Part shown: in pieces, positions 54,266-64,000 of the stretch
Layout of the letters: every line of letters starts with the position of its first letter
Numbering within the stretch: position 1 is the first letter of the stretch
NCBI RefSeq assembly: GCF_001884735.1
Contig: NZ_MJAP01000032.1
Coordinates: forward strand, 124,001 to 188,000
DNA from: Natronohydrobacter thiooxidans
Lineage (GTDB): Bacteria > Pseudomonadota > Alphaproteobacteria > Rhodobacterales > Rhodobacteraceae
DNA length: 64,000 nucleotides
Reading direction: 5' to 3'
Translations under genes and position numbers: made by a program
The notes under the pieces: model-generated
What the model was told of the DNA's origin: nothing
What the model saw: the letters and a program-made list of their open reading frames with translations, nothing else
Database searches by the model: none

Positions 54266-55873
54266 ATGTCGCCATTCAATGCATCTTCGACACCGGGCGA
54301 GCCGGTCCATGATCTGCTGATCATCGGCGGCGGGATCAATGGCTGCGGCATTGCCCGCGATGCGGCCGGGCGCGGTCTGTCCGTGGTGCTCTGCGAAAAG
54401 GGCGATCTTGCAGGCGCGACATCCTCGGCCTCGACCAAGCTCTTTCACGGCGGCTTGCGCTATCTGGAATATTTCGAATTCCGTCTGGTGCGCGAGGCGC
54501 TGATCGAGCGCGAAACCCTGCTGCGCGCCATGCCGCATATTTCATGGCCCATGCGTTTCGTGCTGCCCTATCACAAGGATATGCGCTTCGAGAGCGACAC
54601 GCCGACATCAAAATTGCTGGGGCTGTTCATGCCCTGGATGAAGGGGCGGCGCCCGGCCTGGCTGATCCGGCTTGGCCTGTTCCTTTACGACAATCTCGGT
54701 GGGCGCAAGATCCTGCCCGCCACCTCGACCCTGAACCTGAGCGGAACTGCCGAAGGCGCCCCCCTGCAGGAGCGCTTTGCCAAAGCCTATGAATATTCCG
54801 ATTGCTGGGTCGAGGATTCGCGGCTGGTCGTACTGAATGCCCGTGATGCACAGGCGCGCGGCGCGCGTATCAAGACCCGCAGCGAAGTGGTTTCGGCCAG
54901 CGTGGAAAACGGGATCTGGCAGGTTGCTGTTCGATGCGACGGCAAAACGAAAACGATCCGCGCCCGAATGCTGGTCAATGCCGCCGGGCCTTGGGTCGGC
55001 GAGGTGATCCATGGCAAGCTGCGCCTCAACAGCCGCGAGAATGTGCGGCTGGTGCGCGGCAGCCATATCGTCACCCCGCGCCTCTATGATCATGACAAAT
55101 GCTATTTCTTTCAGGGCACCGACGGGCGCATCATCTTCGCCATCCCCTATGAGCAGGATTTCACCCTGATCGGCACCACCGATGCCGAACATGACGACCC
55201 CTCCCGCGCCCCGGTCTGCACCGAGCAGGAGCGCGACTATCTGTGCAATTTCGCCAGCCAGTATTTCCAGCGCCCCGTCACGCCCGCCGATGTGGTCTGG
55301 ACCTATTCCGGCGTGCGCCCGCTCTATGATGACGGGGCAAGTTCGGCCACTGCCGCGACGCGCGACTATACGCTGAAAATCGACCGTTCCAGCGGCGCGC
55401 CGGTGCTCAATATCTTTGGCGGCAAGATCACCACCTACCGGCGGCTGGCGGAATCGGCGCTGGAGAAGATCGGCACGGTGCTGCCGCTGACGCAGGGCAA
55501 ATGGACAGCAGGTGTCGCGCTGCCGGGGGGGGATTTCCCGCATGACGGGGTGGCGGCGCTGATCGCGGATCTCAGGCGCGACTACCCGTTCCTCAGCGAT
55601 TTCTGGGCCCGCCGTCTGGTGCGCGCCTATGGCACCGAAGCCCGGCGCATTCTGGGACAGGCGCGGGGCGTCGCTGATCTGGGGCAGGATTTCGGCGCCA
55701 CCCTGACCGAGGCCGAGGTGACATGGCAGATGACCCGCGAATATGCCCGCACGCCCGAGGATGTGCTCTGGCGGCGCTCGAAACTCGGGCTGCGACTGGA
55801 CAAGACACAGGTGGCCGCGCTGCAGGACTGGATGGCACGCCATCAGGAGCAGGTGCTGCGCGCCGCCGGATGA
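54266..55873 (+). CDS. glpD: aerobic glycerol-3-phosphate dehydrogenase
   Basis: Membrane-associated FAD enzyme of 535 residues oxidising glycerol-3-phosphate to dihydroxyacetone phosphate and passing electrons to ubiquinone. FAD motif DLLIIGGGINGCGIARDAAGRG, family motif STKLFHGGLRYLEYFEFRLVREAL, and TYSGVRPLYDDGA with the second FAD contact. Good GGGAGGG ribosome binding site. First gene of the operon, controlled by the divergent GlpR. Confidence 0.97.
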   Translation: MSPFNASSTPGEPVHDLLIIGGGINGCGIARDAAGRGLSVVLCEKGDLAGATSSASTKLFHGGLRYLEYFEFRLVREALIERETLLRAMPHISWPMRFVLPYHKDMRFESDTPTSKLLGLFMPWMKGRRPAWLIRLGLFLYDNLGGRKILPATSTLNLSGTAEGAPLQERFAKAYEYSDCWVEDSRLVVLNARDAQARGARIKTRSEVVSASVENGIWQVAVRCDGKTKTIRARMLVNAAGPWVGEVIHGKLRLNSRENVRLVRGSHIVTPRLYDHDKCYFFQGTDGRIIFAIPYEQDFTLIGTTDAEHDDPSRAPVCTEQERDYLCNFASQYFQRPVTPADVVWTYSGVRPLYDDGASSATAATRDYTLKIDRSSGAPVLNIFGGKITTYRRLAESALEKIGTVLPLTQGKWTAGVALPGGDFPHDGVAALIADLRRDYPFLSDFWARRLVRAYGTEARRILGQARGVADLGQDFGATLTEAEVTWQMTREYARTPEDVLWRRSKLGLRLDKTQVAALQDWMARHQEQVLRAAG

Positions 55874-55895
55874 ATCGATTGAGGGAGGAGAACAG

Positions 55896-56984
55896 ATGTC
55901 GCTGATATTGGAAGGCGTCTCGAAAAACGTCGAGGGGCAGACCCATATCTACCCGACCGACCTGACGCTGGAGCGCGGCACGATGAATGTGCTGCTTGGC
56001 CCCACGCTCTCGGGCAAGACAACGCTCATGCGGATTATGGCGGGGCTCGATGTGCCCGCGAGCGGGCGCATCCTCTGGGAAGGGCGCGACGTCACCGGCA
56101 TGCGCGTGCAGGATCGCAAAGTGGCGATGGTCTATCAGCAATTCATCAATTACCCCTCGATGAGTGTCTATGACAACATTGCCTCGCCGCTGCGGCTGAT
56201 GGGCGTGTCCAAGGCCGAGCGCGACCGCAGGGTGCGCGAAGCCGCCGATCTGATGCAATTGACGCCGCTGCTGGATCGCAAGCCGCTGGAGCTGTCGGGC
56301 GGCCAGCAACAGCGCTGCGCGCTCGCCCGCGCGCTGGTCAAGGGCGCGGGACTGGTGCTGCTCGATGAACCGCTGGCCAATCTCGATTACAAGCTGCGCG
56401 AGGAATTGCGCGCCGAAATCCCCCGCATTTTCGAGGAATCCGGCGCGATCTTCGTTTATGCCACCACCGAACCCGAAGAGGCGCTTTTGCTGGGCGGCAA
56501 TGTCGCGACCATGTGGCAGGGCGAGGTCACGCAATTCGGCCCCACCCCCGCTGTCTATCGTCAGCCCAAAGACGCGATCACCGCGCGGGTTTTCTCGGAT
56601 CCGCCGATGAATTTCACCCGCATCATCAAGGCGGGCGACAAGGTGAGCTTCGGCGAAGGCCAGACTGCTGCAGCCAAGGGCGCGCTGGCCAATCTGCCCG
56701 ATGGAAGCTACCGCGCGGGCTTTCGCCCCGATCACCTGCATCTGCACGGCCAGGACGGGGATGCGTTGCAGTTCAGATGCACCCTGAAAGTGACCGAGAT
56801 CACCGGCTCGGAAACCTTCGTGCATCTCGACCATGCGGGCGATCCCTGGGTGGGGCTGGTGCATGGCGTGCATGATCTCGAATTCGGGCAACCGATCGAT
56901 GTCTGGCTCGACGCCGCCCATGTCTATGTCTTTGCCGAATCCGGCGATCTGGTCGCACCTGCCACTTTCGCGACCGCGGCCTGA
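55896..56984 (+). CDS. glpS: glycerol ABC transporter ATP-binding protein GlpS
   Basis: A 362-residue ATPase of the carbohydrate CUT1 class. Walker A is GPTLSGKT, signature LSGGQQQRCALARALVKG, Walker B VLLDEPLANLD. The final His of the H-loop is replaced: YATTEPEEALLL rather than YVTHD, so this subunit may be catalytically weak. C-terminal TOBE-like domain with YRAGFRPDHLHLHG. Pairs with GlpT. ATG 55896 follows GGGAGGAG. Confidence 0.92.
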   Translation: MSLILEGVSKNVEGQTHIYPTDLTLERGTMNVLLGPTLSGKTTLMRIMAGLDVPASGRILWEGRDVTGMRVQDRKVAMVYQQFINYPSMSVYDNIASPLRLMGVSKAERDRRVREAADLMQLTPLLDRKPLELSGGQQQRCALARALVKGAGLVLLDEPLANLDYKLREELRAEIPRIFEESGAIFVYATTEPEEALLLGGNVATMWQGEVTQFGPTPAVYRQPKDAITARVFSDPPMNFTRIIKAGDKVSFGEGQTAAAKGALANLPDGSYRAGFRPDHLHLHGQDGDALQFRCTLKVTEITGSETFVHLDHAGDPWVGLVHGVHDLEFGQPIDVWLDAAHVYVFAESGDLVAPATFATAA

Positions 56985-56995
56985 GGGGGAACAGC

Positions 56996-58102
56996 ATGGC
57001 ACAGATCACACTCGACAATCTGGCGCATTCCTATCTGCCCAACCCCAGGGGCGAAGAGGATTACGCGCTCAAGCAGCTTGATCACGTCTGGGGCGATGGT
57101 GAAGCCTATGCGCTTCTGGGCGCGTCGGGCTGCGGCAAATCCACTTTGCTGAACATCATCTCGGGGCTTTTGGTGCCCTCGCGCGGGCGCATCCTGTTCG
57201 GCGACCGCGACGTGACGCGCGAAGATACGGTCGCGCGCAATATCGCGCAGGTTTTCCAGTTCCCCGTCGTCTATGACACGATGAGCGTGGGCGACAATCT
57301 GGCCTTTCCGCTGCGCAACCGCGGCATGGATCCGGCCTATATCGCCGCGCGGGTCCAGAAAATCGCCTCCATGATCGGCATGGAGGAGATGCTCAAACGC
57401 AAGGCGCGCGGGCTGACGGCGGATGCAAAACAGAAGATCAGCCTCGGGCGCGGCATGGTGCGCGAGGATGTGAACGCGATCCTCTTTGACGAGCCGCTGA
57501 CCGTGATCGACCCGCATATGAAATGGGAACTGCGCACCCAGCTCAAGGCGCTGCACAATGAATTCGGTCACACCATGATCTATGTGACCCATGACCAGAC
57601 CGAGGCGCTGACCTTTGCCGATAAGGTCGTGGTCATGCATGACGGGCGCGTGGTCCAGCTTGGCACGCCCGAGGAACTCTTCGACACGCCCGAACATACA
57701 TTCGTGGGCTATTTCATCGGCTCGCCCGGCATGAATCTGATCGAGGCCGAAGTGTCCGGCAATACCGCCCATTGCGCGGGCCATGCCATACCGCTGGGCG
57801 GGAGCTACAAGCCGCTCAAGGGCCGGGTGCAGATCGGCATCCGCCCCGAATTCGTGGCGCTGGCCAGCGGCGACGAGGGGCTGCCCGTCACGATCAGGCG
57901 CGTTGAGGATGTGGGCCGCCACCAGATCCTGCGCGCGGAATTCGCGGGCAAGCCCGTCAATGCGATCCTGCCCGAAGGCATGTCCGTGCCCGCCGATAGC
58001 AACCGGCTGAAATTCCGGCCCGAGCGGATCAGCGTCTATGTCGATGACTGGCGTGTGACGCCCTTGCACGCTGTCTCCAACCCGCAAAGAGAGGCCGTCT
58101 GA
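56996..58102 (+). CDS. glpT: glycerol ABC transporter ATP-binding protein GlpT
   Basis: A 368-residue ATPase partner of GlpS (not the E. coli glycerol-3-phosphate antiporter of the same name). Walker A GASGCGKST, Walker B ILFDEPLTVID, H-loop YVTHDQTEAL are normal, but the LSGGQ signature is degenerate (AKQKISLGRGMVRED). GlpS has the reverse pattern, so the pair would form one consensus ATP site. Overlaps glpP by one base. Confidence 0.92.
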   Translation: MAQITLDNLAHSYLPNPRGEEDYALKQLDHVWGDGEAYALLGASGCGKSTLLNIISGLLVPSRGRILFGDRDVTREDTVARNIAQVFQFPVVYDTMSVGDNLAFPLRNRGMDPAYIAARVQKIASMIGMEEMLKRKARGLTADAKQKISLGRGMVREDVNAILFDEPLTVIDPHMKWELRTQLKALHNEFGHTMIYVTHDQTEALTFADKVVVMHDGRVVQLGTPEELFDTPEHTFVGYFIGSPGMNLIEAEVSGNTAHCAGHAIPLGGSYKPLKGRVQIGIRPEFVALASGDEGLPVTIRRVEDVGRHQILRAEFAGKPVNAILPEGMSVPADSNRLKFRPERISVYVDDWRVTPLHAVSNPQREAV

Positions 58103-58974
58103 TGGACAAGATTCAGAACAACAAGGCGTGGTTCCTCGTCCTGCCCGTGCTGGTGCTCGTGGCCTTCTCTGCCGTGATCCCGCTGATGACCGTCGTCAAT
58201 TATTCGGTGCAGGACACATTCGGCAATAACGTGTTCTTCTGGGAAGGGCTGACCTGGTTTCAGGACGTGCTGACCTCGCGGCAGGTGCATTCCGCGCTGG
58301 GCCGCCAGCTCATGTTCTCGGGCATCATCCTTGCGATCCAGATCCCGCTCGGCATCCTGATCGCACTCTGCATGCCGAAAAGGGGCGTCTGGGCCTCGGT
58401 CTGTCTGGTGCTGATGGCGCTGCCGCTTCTCATCCCGTGGAATGTGGTCGGCACGATCTGGCAGATCCTCGGCCGCACCGATATCGGCGCTCTGGGCTAC
58501 ACGCTCAACAGCCTCGGCATCAACTGGAACTATTCCCGCAACCCGGTCCATGCCTGGATCATCGTCGTGACCATGGATGTCTGGCACTGGACCTCGCTGG
58601 TCGCGCTGCTGGCCTATGCTGGTCTGCAATCCATCCCGCAGGCCTATTATCAGGCCGCCAAGATCGACCAGGCCAGCCGCTGGAAAGTGTTCCGCTATAT
58701 CGAACTGCCCAAAATGCAGGGCGTGCTGCTGATCGCGATCCTCTTGCGCTTCATGGACAGTTTCATGATCTATACCGAACCTTTCGTCGTCACCGGCGGC
58801 GGTCCCGGCACCGCGACCAGCTTCCTGTCCATCGACCTTGTGAAAATGGCGCTCGGACAGTTCGACCTTGGCCCGGCGGCGGCCTTCTCGATCATGTACT
58901 TCCTCGTGATCCTGCTGGTGAGTTGGGTGTTCTACACCGTGATGACCAATCTCGACAAAGCGGAGGGCCGGTAA
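58102..58974 (+). CDS. glpP: glycerol ABC transporter permease GlpP
   Basis: A 290-residue CUT1 permease with six hydrophobic helices. N-terminal WFLVLPVLVLVAFSAVIPLMTVVNYS is typical of MalF-like subunits, and the EAA loop region is YYQAAKIDQASRWKVFRYIELPKM. Tightly packed between glpT and glpQ. Confidence 0.93.
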   Translation: MDKIQNNKAWFLVLPVLVLVAFSAVIPLMTVVNYSVQDTFGNNVFFWEGLTWFQDVLTSRQVHSALGRQLMFSGIILAIQIPLGILIALCMPKRGVWASVCLVLMALPLLIPWNVVGTIWQILGRTDIGALGYTLNSLGINWNYSRNPVHAWIIVVTMDVWHWTSLVALLAYAGLQSIPQAYYQAAKIDQASRWKVFRYIELPKMQGVLLIAILLRFMDSFMIYTEPFVVTGGGPGTATSFLSIDLVKMALGQFDLGPAAAFSIMYFLVILLVSWVFYTVMTNLDKAEGR

Positions 58975-58975
58975 G

Positions 58976-59830
<855 letters not shown>

Positions 59831-59843
59831 GGGAGAAAAGACC

Positions 59844-60122
59844 ATGAACCTCAACTGGATGGCATGGACCGGGCCCACGGCAATCTTTTTCATCGTGATC
59901 GCCTGCCTGCTCTTGTTCTTCACCTTTCTGGCGATCCGCTACCCCGAAACCCCGCGCCGCGGCATCCTGATGATCGAGACAACACGCGGGGACCGGCTCT
60001 TCATCACGCTTCTGGGCTCAGCCTTCATCAATGCGGGCTGGCTGGCCGCAAGCGGTCTGCCGCAATGGTGGGCCTTGGGAATTTGCGCACTTTACGCCGC
60101 AGCGGTGTTTCGCTGGGTGTGA
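59844..60122 (+). CDS. glpU: glycerol transport system small membrane protein (DUF2160, GlpU)
   Basis: A 92-residue membrane protein with two or three helices (IFFIVIACLLLFFTFLAI and C-terminal WWALGICALYAAAVFRWV). It sits between glpQ and glpV exactly as GlpU does in the rhizobial glycerol operon. Required or accessory for transport there; its mechanism is unclear. ATG 59844 follows GGGAGAAAAG. Confidence 0.85.
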   Translation: MNLNWMAWTGPTAIFFIVIACLLLFFTFLAIRYPETPRRGILMIETTRGDRLFITLLGSAFINAGWLAASGLPQWWALGICALYAAAVFRWV

Positions 60123-60228
60123 GGGCGCGCAAGTGAGCGCGTGCCCGGAGCAACTGGGGGTGAGGCCCGAAAATCGCCCGGACACGCAGGACTGAAAACG
60201 ACAGGTTCAATCCATGGGAGGATATAGC

Positions 60229-61941
60229 ATGAACCGACTACTAAGGACATCAACCGCGCTCGCCTTGGCGCTCACAGTGATGGGAAACCCGGCCTTCGCC
60301 GATATGGACGCCGCCCGCGCGTTTCTTGATCAGCATATCGGCGACCTGTCCGCCCTGACCCGCGAGGAACAGGAAGCCGAGATGGAATGGTTCATCCAGG
60401 CCGCCGAACCGCTGCGGGGCATGAGCATCAATGTGGTGTCGGAAACCATCACCACCCATGAATGGGAATCCCGCGTCCTGGCCCCGGCCTTCAGCGCGAT
60501 CACCGGCATCAATGTCACCCATACGCTGATTTCCGAAGGCGATGTGGTCGAGCGTCTGCAAACCCAGTTGCAGACCGGCGAAAACGTTTTTGACATGTAT
60601 ATCAACGATGCCGACCTGATCGGCACGCATTGGCGCTACCAGCAGACGCGCAACCTGACCGACTGGATGGAAGGCGAGGGCGCGGCCTTCACCAACCCCA
60701 ATCTGGATCTGGATGACTTCATCGGCATCTCGATGGGCATGGGCCCGGATGGCAAACTGTATCAGTTGCCGGTCCAGCAATTCGCCAATCTCTACTGGTT
60801 CCGCCATGACTGGTTCTCGGATCCCGAGATTCAGGCCGAATTCGAAGCGGAATACGGCTATCCGCTGGGCGTTCCGGTCAACTGGTCGGCCTATGAGGAT
60901 ATCGCCGCCTTCTTCACCGGCCGCGAAATCGACGGCGTGACGGTCTATGGCCATATGGATTACGGTCGCCGTGACCCCTCGCTTGGCTGGCGCTTCACCG
61001 ATGCGTGGCTGTCGATGGCCGGTGCCTCTGATCTGGGCCTGCCCAATGGCGTTCCGGTCGATGAATGGGGCATCCGCGTGGACGAAAACTTCCGCCCGGT
61101 CGGCTCGTGCATGTCGCGCGGCGGGGCCACCAACAGCCCGGCAGCTGTCTATTCGATCGAGAAATATGTGGACTGGCTCAACAACTATGCCCCGCCCGCA
61201 GCCACCGGCATGAACTTCTCCGAAGCAGGGCCGATCCCGGCACAGGGCAATGTCGCCCAGCAGATCTTCTGGTACACCGCTTTCACCGCCGATATGGTGG
61301 CCGATGATCTGCCGGTGATGAACGAGGATGGCACGCCGAAATGGCGCATGGCCCCCAGCCCGCATGGCAGCTACTGGCAAGAGGGCATGAAGGTCGGCTA
61401 TCAGGATGCGGGCTCGGTCACGCTCCTGGAATCGACCCCAGTGGACCGGTCGCAGGCCGCATGGCTCTATGGCCAGTTCATCGCTTCCAAGACCGTCGAT
61501 GTCGCGAAGTCCCATTACGGTCTGACCTTCATCCGCGAATCCACCATCCAGCATGACAGCTTCACCGAACGCGCACCGCGGCTGGGTGGCCTCGTCGAAT
61601 TCTACCGCTCGCCCGAGCGCGAACTCTGGACCGATACCGGCTTCAACGTGCCCGATTACCCGCGTCTGGCGCAGCTGTGGTGGCAGAATATCGGCGATGC
61701 CTCCTCAGGGCTGCGCAGCGCGCAGGAAGTGATGGATTCGCTCTGCGATCAGCAGGATGCCATCATGGCCCGGATCGAGCGCTCCGGCGTTCAGGGCGAT
61801 GTGGGTCCGATGCTCAACGAGATGCGCGACGATGAATACTGGCTGTCGCAACCCGGTGCGCCCTGGCCGAAGCTCGACGATGAAAAAGGCGAGCCGATCA
61901 CCATCGCCTATGAAGAGCTGATCCGGCGCTGGACCGAGTGA
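60229..61941 (+). CDS. glpV: glycerol ABC transporter substrate-binding protein GlpV
   Basis: A 570-residue periplasmic family 1 solute-binding protein, unusually long as expected for GlpV. Signal peptide LLRTSTALALALTVMGNPAFA; mature domain includes SINVVSETITTHEWESRVLAPAFSAITG and DMYINDADLIGTHWRYQQTRNLTDW. ATG 60229 follows GGGAGG. A strong terminator lies just after the stop. Confidence 0.93.
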   Translation: MNRLLRTSTALALALTVMGNPAFADMDAARAFLDQHIGDLSALTREEQEAEMEWFIQAAEPLRGMSINVVSETITTHEWESRVLAPAFSAITGINVTHTLISEGDVVERLQTQLQTGENVFDMYINDADLIGTHWRYQQTRNLTDWMEGEGAAFTNPNLDLDDFIGISMGMGPDGKLYQLPVQQFANLYWFRHDWFSDPEIQAEFEAEYGYPLGVPVNWSAYEDIAAFFTGREIDGVTVYGHMDYGRRDPSLGWRFTDAWLSMAGASDLGLPNGVPVDEWGIRVDENFRPVGSCMSRGGATNSPAAVYSIEKYVDWLNNYAPPAATGMNFSEAGPIPAQGNVAQQIFWYTAFTADMVADDLPVMNEDGTPKWRMAPSPHGSYWQEGMKVGYQDAGSVTLLESTPVDRSQAAWLYGQFIASKTVDVAKSHYGLTFIRESTIQHDSFTERAPRLGGLVEFYRSPERELWTDTGFNVPDYPRLAQLWWQNIGDASSGLRSAQEVMDSLCDQQDAIMARIERSGVQGDVGPMLNEMRDDEYWLSQPGAPWPKLDDEKGEPITIAYEELIRRWTE

Positions 61942-61987
61942 CCCTCCGTGTCAGGGCCGCGCACCATTGCGGCCCTGACCGACTTCA

Positions 61988-62015
61988 GGCGAAGCAGGCT
62001 CAGGACTGCTTCGCC
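61988..62015 (+). terminator. rho-independent terminator between glpV and glpK
   Basis: Ten-base stem GGCGAAGCAG (61988-61997) with CTGCTTCGCC (62006-62015), loop GCTCAGGA, followed by CTTTTTAT. A weaker GC hairpin precedes it at 61950-61979. So glpK may need its own promoter or depend on read-through. Confidence 0.85.
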
Positions 62016-62103
62016 CTTTTTATGACTGGACGACGGCCCGACAGAGCCGCATGACTTGCCATAGCAGACCCCGGACAGGGGGCAGAGGACCGGGAGGAGA
62101 AAG

Positions 62104-63591
<1,488 letters not shown>

Positions 63592-63593
63592 GC

Positions 63594-63845
63594 ATGACCC
63601 CTTTCGCCTTCGCCACCGCCAGCACCATCCGCTTCGGGCGCGGCGCCTTCCGCGATCTGCCCGGCCACGCGGCAGGGCAGGGGCAGCGCGTCCTGCTGCT
63701 GCGCTCGGCCTCGGCCGCGCGGGCCGTGGATCTGGCGTGCGCGCTGCTGGGCCTGACCGCACGCGGCGACCCCGACCTGCCCGCCAGCCGCAATCAGCGC
63801 GACGCCCGCTGGAAACGCGCGGTGAATGCCGTGCCGGGCGTCTGA
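63594..63845 (+). pseudogene. truncated first copy of the alcohol dehydrogenase gene
   Basis: An 83-codon frame starting MTPFAFATASTIRFGRGAFR, nearly the same as the next gene, which then breaks off after LACALLGLTARGDPDLPASRNQ and ends in the glpK tail [14 protein letters not shown]. It is a by-product of the tandem duplication and lacks the catalytic domain. Confidence 0.8.
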
Positions 63846-63847
63846 GC

Positions 63848-64000
63848 ATGACCCCTTTCGCCTTCGCCACTGCCAGCACCATCCGTTTCGGGCGCGGCGC
63901 CTTCCGCGATCTGCCCGGCCATGCGGCGGGGCAGGGGAAGCGCGTCCTGCTGCTGCGCTCGGCCTCGGTCGGGCAGGCAGAGGATCTGGCGTGTGCGCTG
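63848..64000 (+). CDS. iron-containing alcohol dehydrogenase, 3' end outside the window
   Basis: First 51 codons of a protein beginning MTPFAFATASTIRFGRGAFR, with LLLRSASVGQAEDL. This is the start of group III Fe-ADH / maleylacetate-reductase-like proteins. Continuation beyond base 64000 is not visible, so catalytic residues cannot be checked. Next to glpK it might handle glycerol, dihydroxyacetone or an aldehyde. Confidence 0.65.
   Translation, partial: MTPFAFATASTIRFGRGAFRDLPGHAAGQGKRVLLLRSASVGQAEDLACAL

Noticed and set aside
63594..63845. A genuine short gene after glpK
   Set aside because: It is explained fully by the tandem duplication and ends in a glpK tail.

Overview
The window looks like chromosomal DNA of a GC-rich alphaproteobacterium of the Rhodobacterales (Rhodobacteraceae/Roseobacter type). 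Pointers are ChpT, DUF3553 and DUF2007 small proteins, the OlsB/OlsA ornithine-lipid pair, a one-polypeptide ETF:ubiquinone oxidoreductase, heme A synthase, an RbsABC-type transporter and the alphaproteobacterial glycerol ABC operon (glpD-S-T-P-Q-U-V with glpK). No species call is possible from sequence reading alone.

Left part (1-34.1 kb) is dense housekeeping DNA. It holds thrC (cut by the window edge), an M16 peptidase and a GNAT gene; an FAD-linked oxidase; azlCD; greA with a membrane protein; ETF-QO; a TPR protein, ispE and a polyprenyl synthase; DUF2007, a TrmN6-like methyltransferase, nth and a PfkB kinase; and htpX. Then come serine biosynthesis (serC-serA opposite serB), an M20 amidohydrolase, chpT head-to-head with a DUF3553 gene, olsB-olsA, a ThiE-like gene, a TrmJ-like gene, ctaA, an M32 carboxypeptidase, an EnvZ-like kinase and a metallo-beta-lactamase-fold hydrolase. 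This part ends at a tRNA-Asn(GTT).

Middle part (34.1-52.5 kb) is an integrated genomic island. The last 18 bases of tRNA-Asn recur exactly at 52490-52507, an integrase gene starts just downstream of the tRNA, and a 28-bp sequence carrying two TGTATCACC motifs lies just inside both ends. The integrase has lost its catalytic half to an IS5-family element that has no visible target duplication, so the island is probably immobile on its own. Cargo is (a) a ribose/inositol-type sugar ABC transporter with a divergent binding protein, an unusual cytoplasmic winged-helix/solute-binding-protein fusion, two Gfo/Idh/MocA dehydrogenases and a GMC oxidoreductase with a truncated relative beside it; (b) remnants of IS3- and IS110-family elements; and (c) a small PD-(D/E)XK nuclease-like gene followed by an AAA+ ATPase. 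The ATPase's M41 (FtsH-like) peptidase domain lies in another reading frame and has QECGH where HExGH is expected. Module (c) is the best candidate for an undescribed system, though its present copy may be inactive.

Right part (52.5-64 kb) returns to the chromosome: two small uncharacterised ORFs, glpR, a control region with GlpR-like half-sites, then glpD, the glycerol ABC transporter, a strong terminator and glpK. An iron-containing alcohol dehydrogenase gene follows. Its first ~84 codons and the end of glpK are present twice, as a diverged 254-bp tandem duplication. Together these genes import glycerol, phosphorylate it and oxidise glycerol-3-phosphate.
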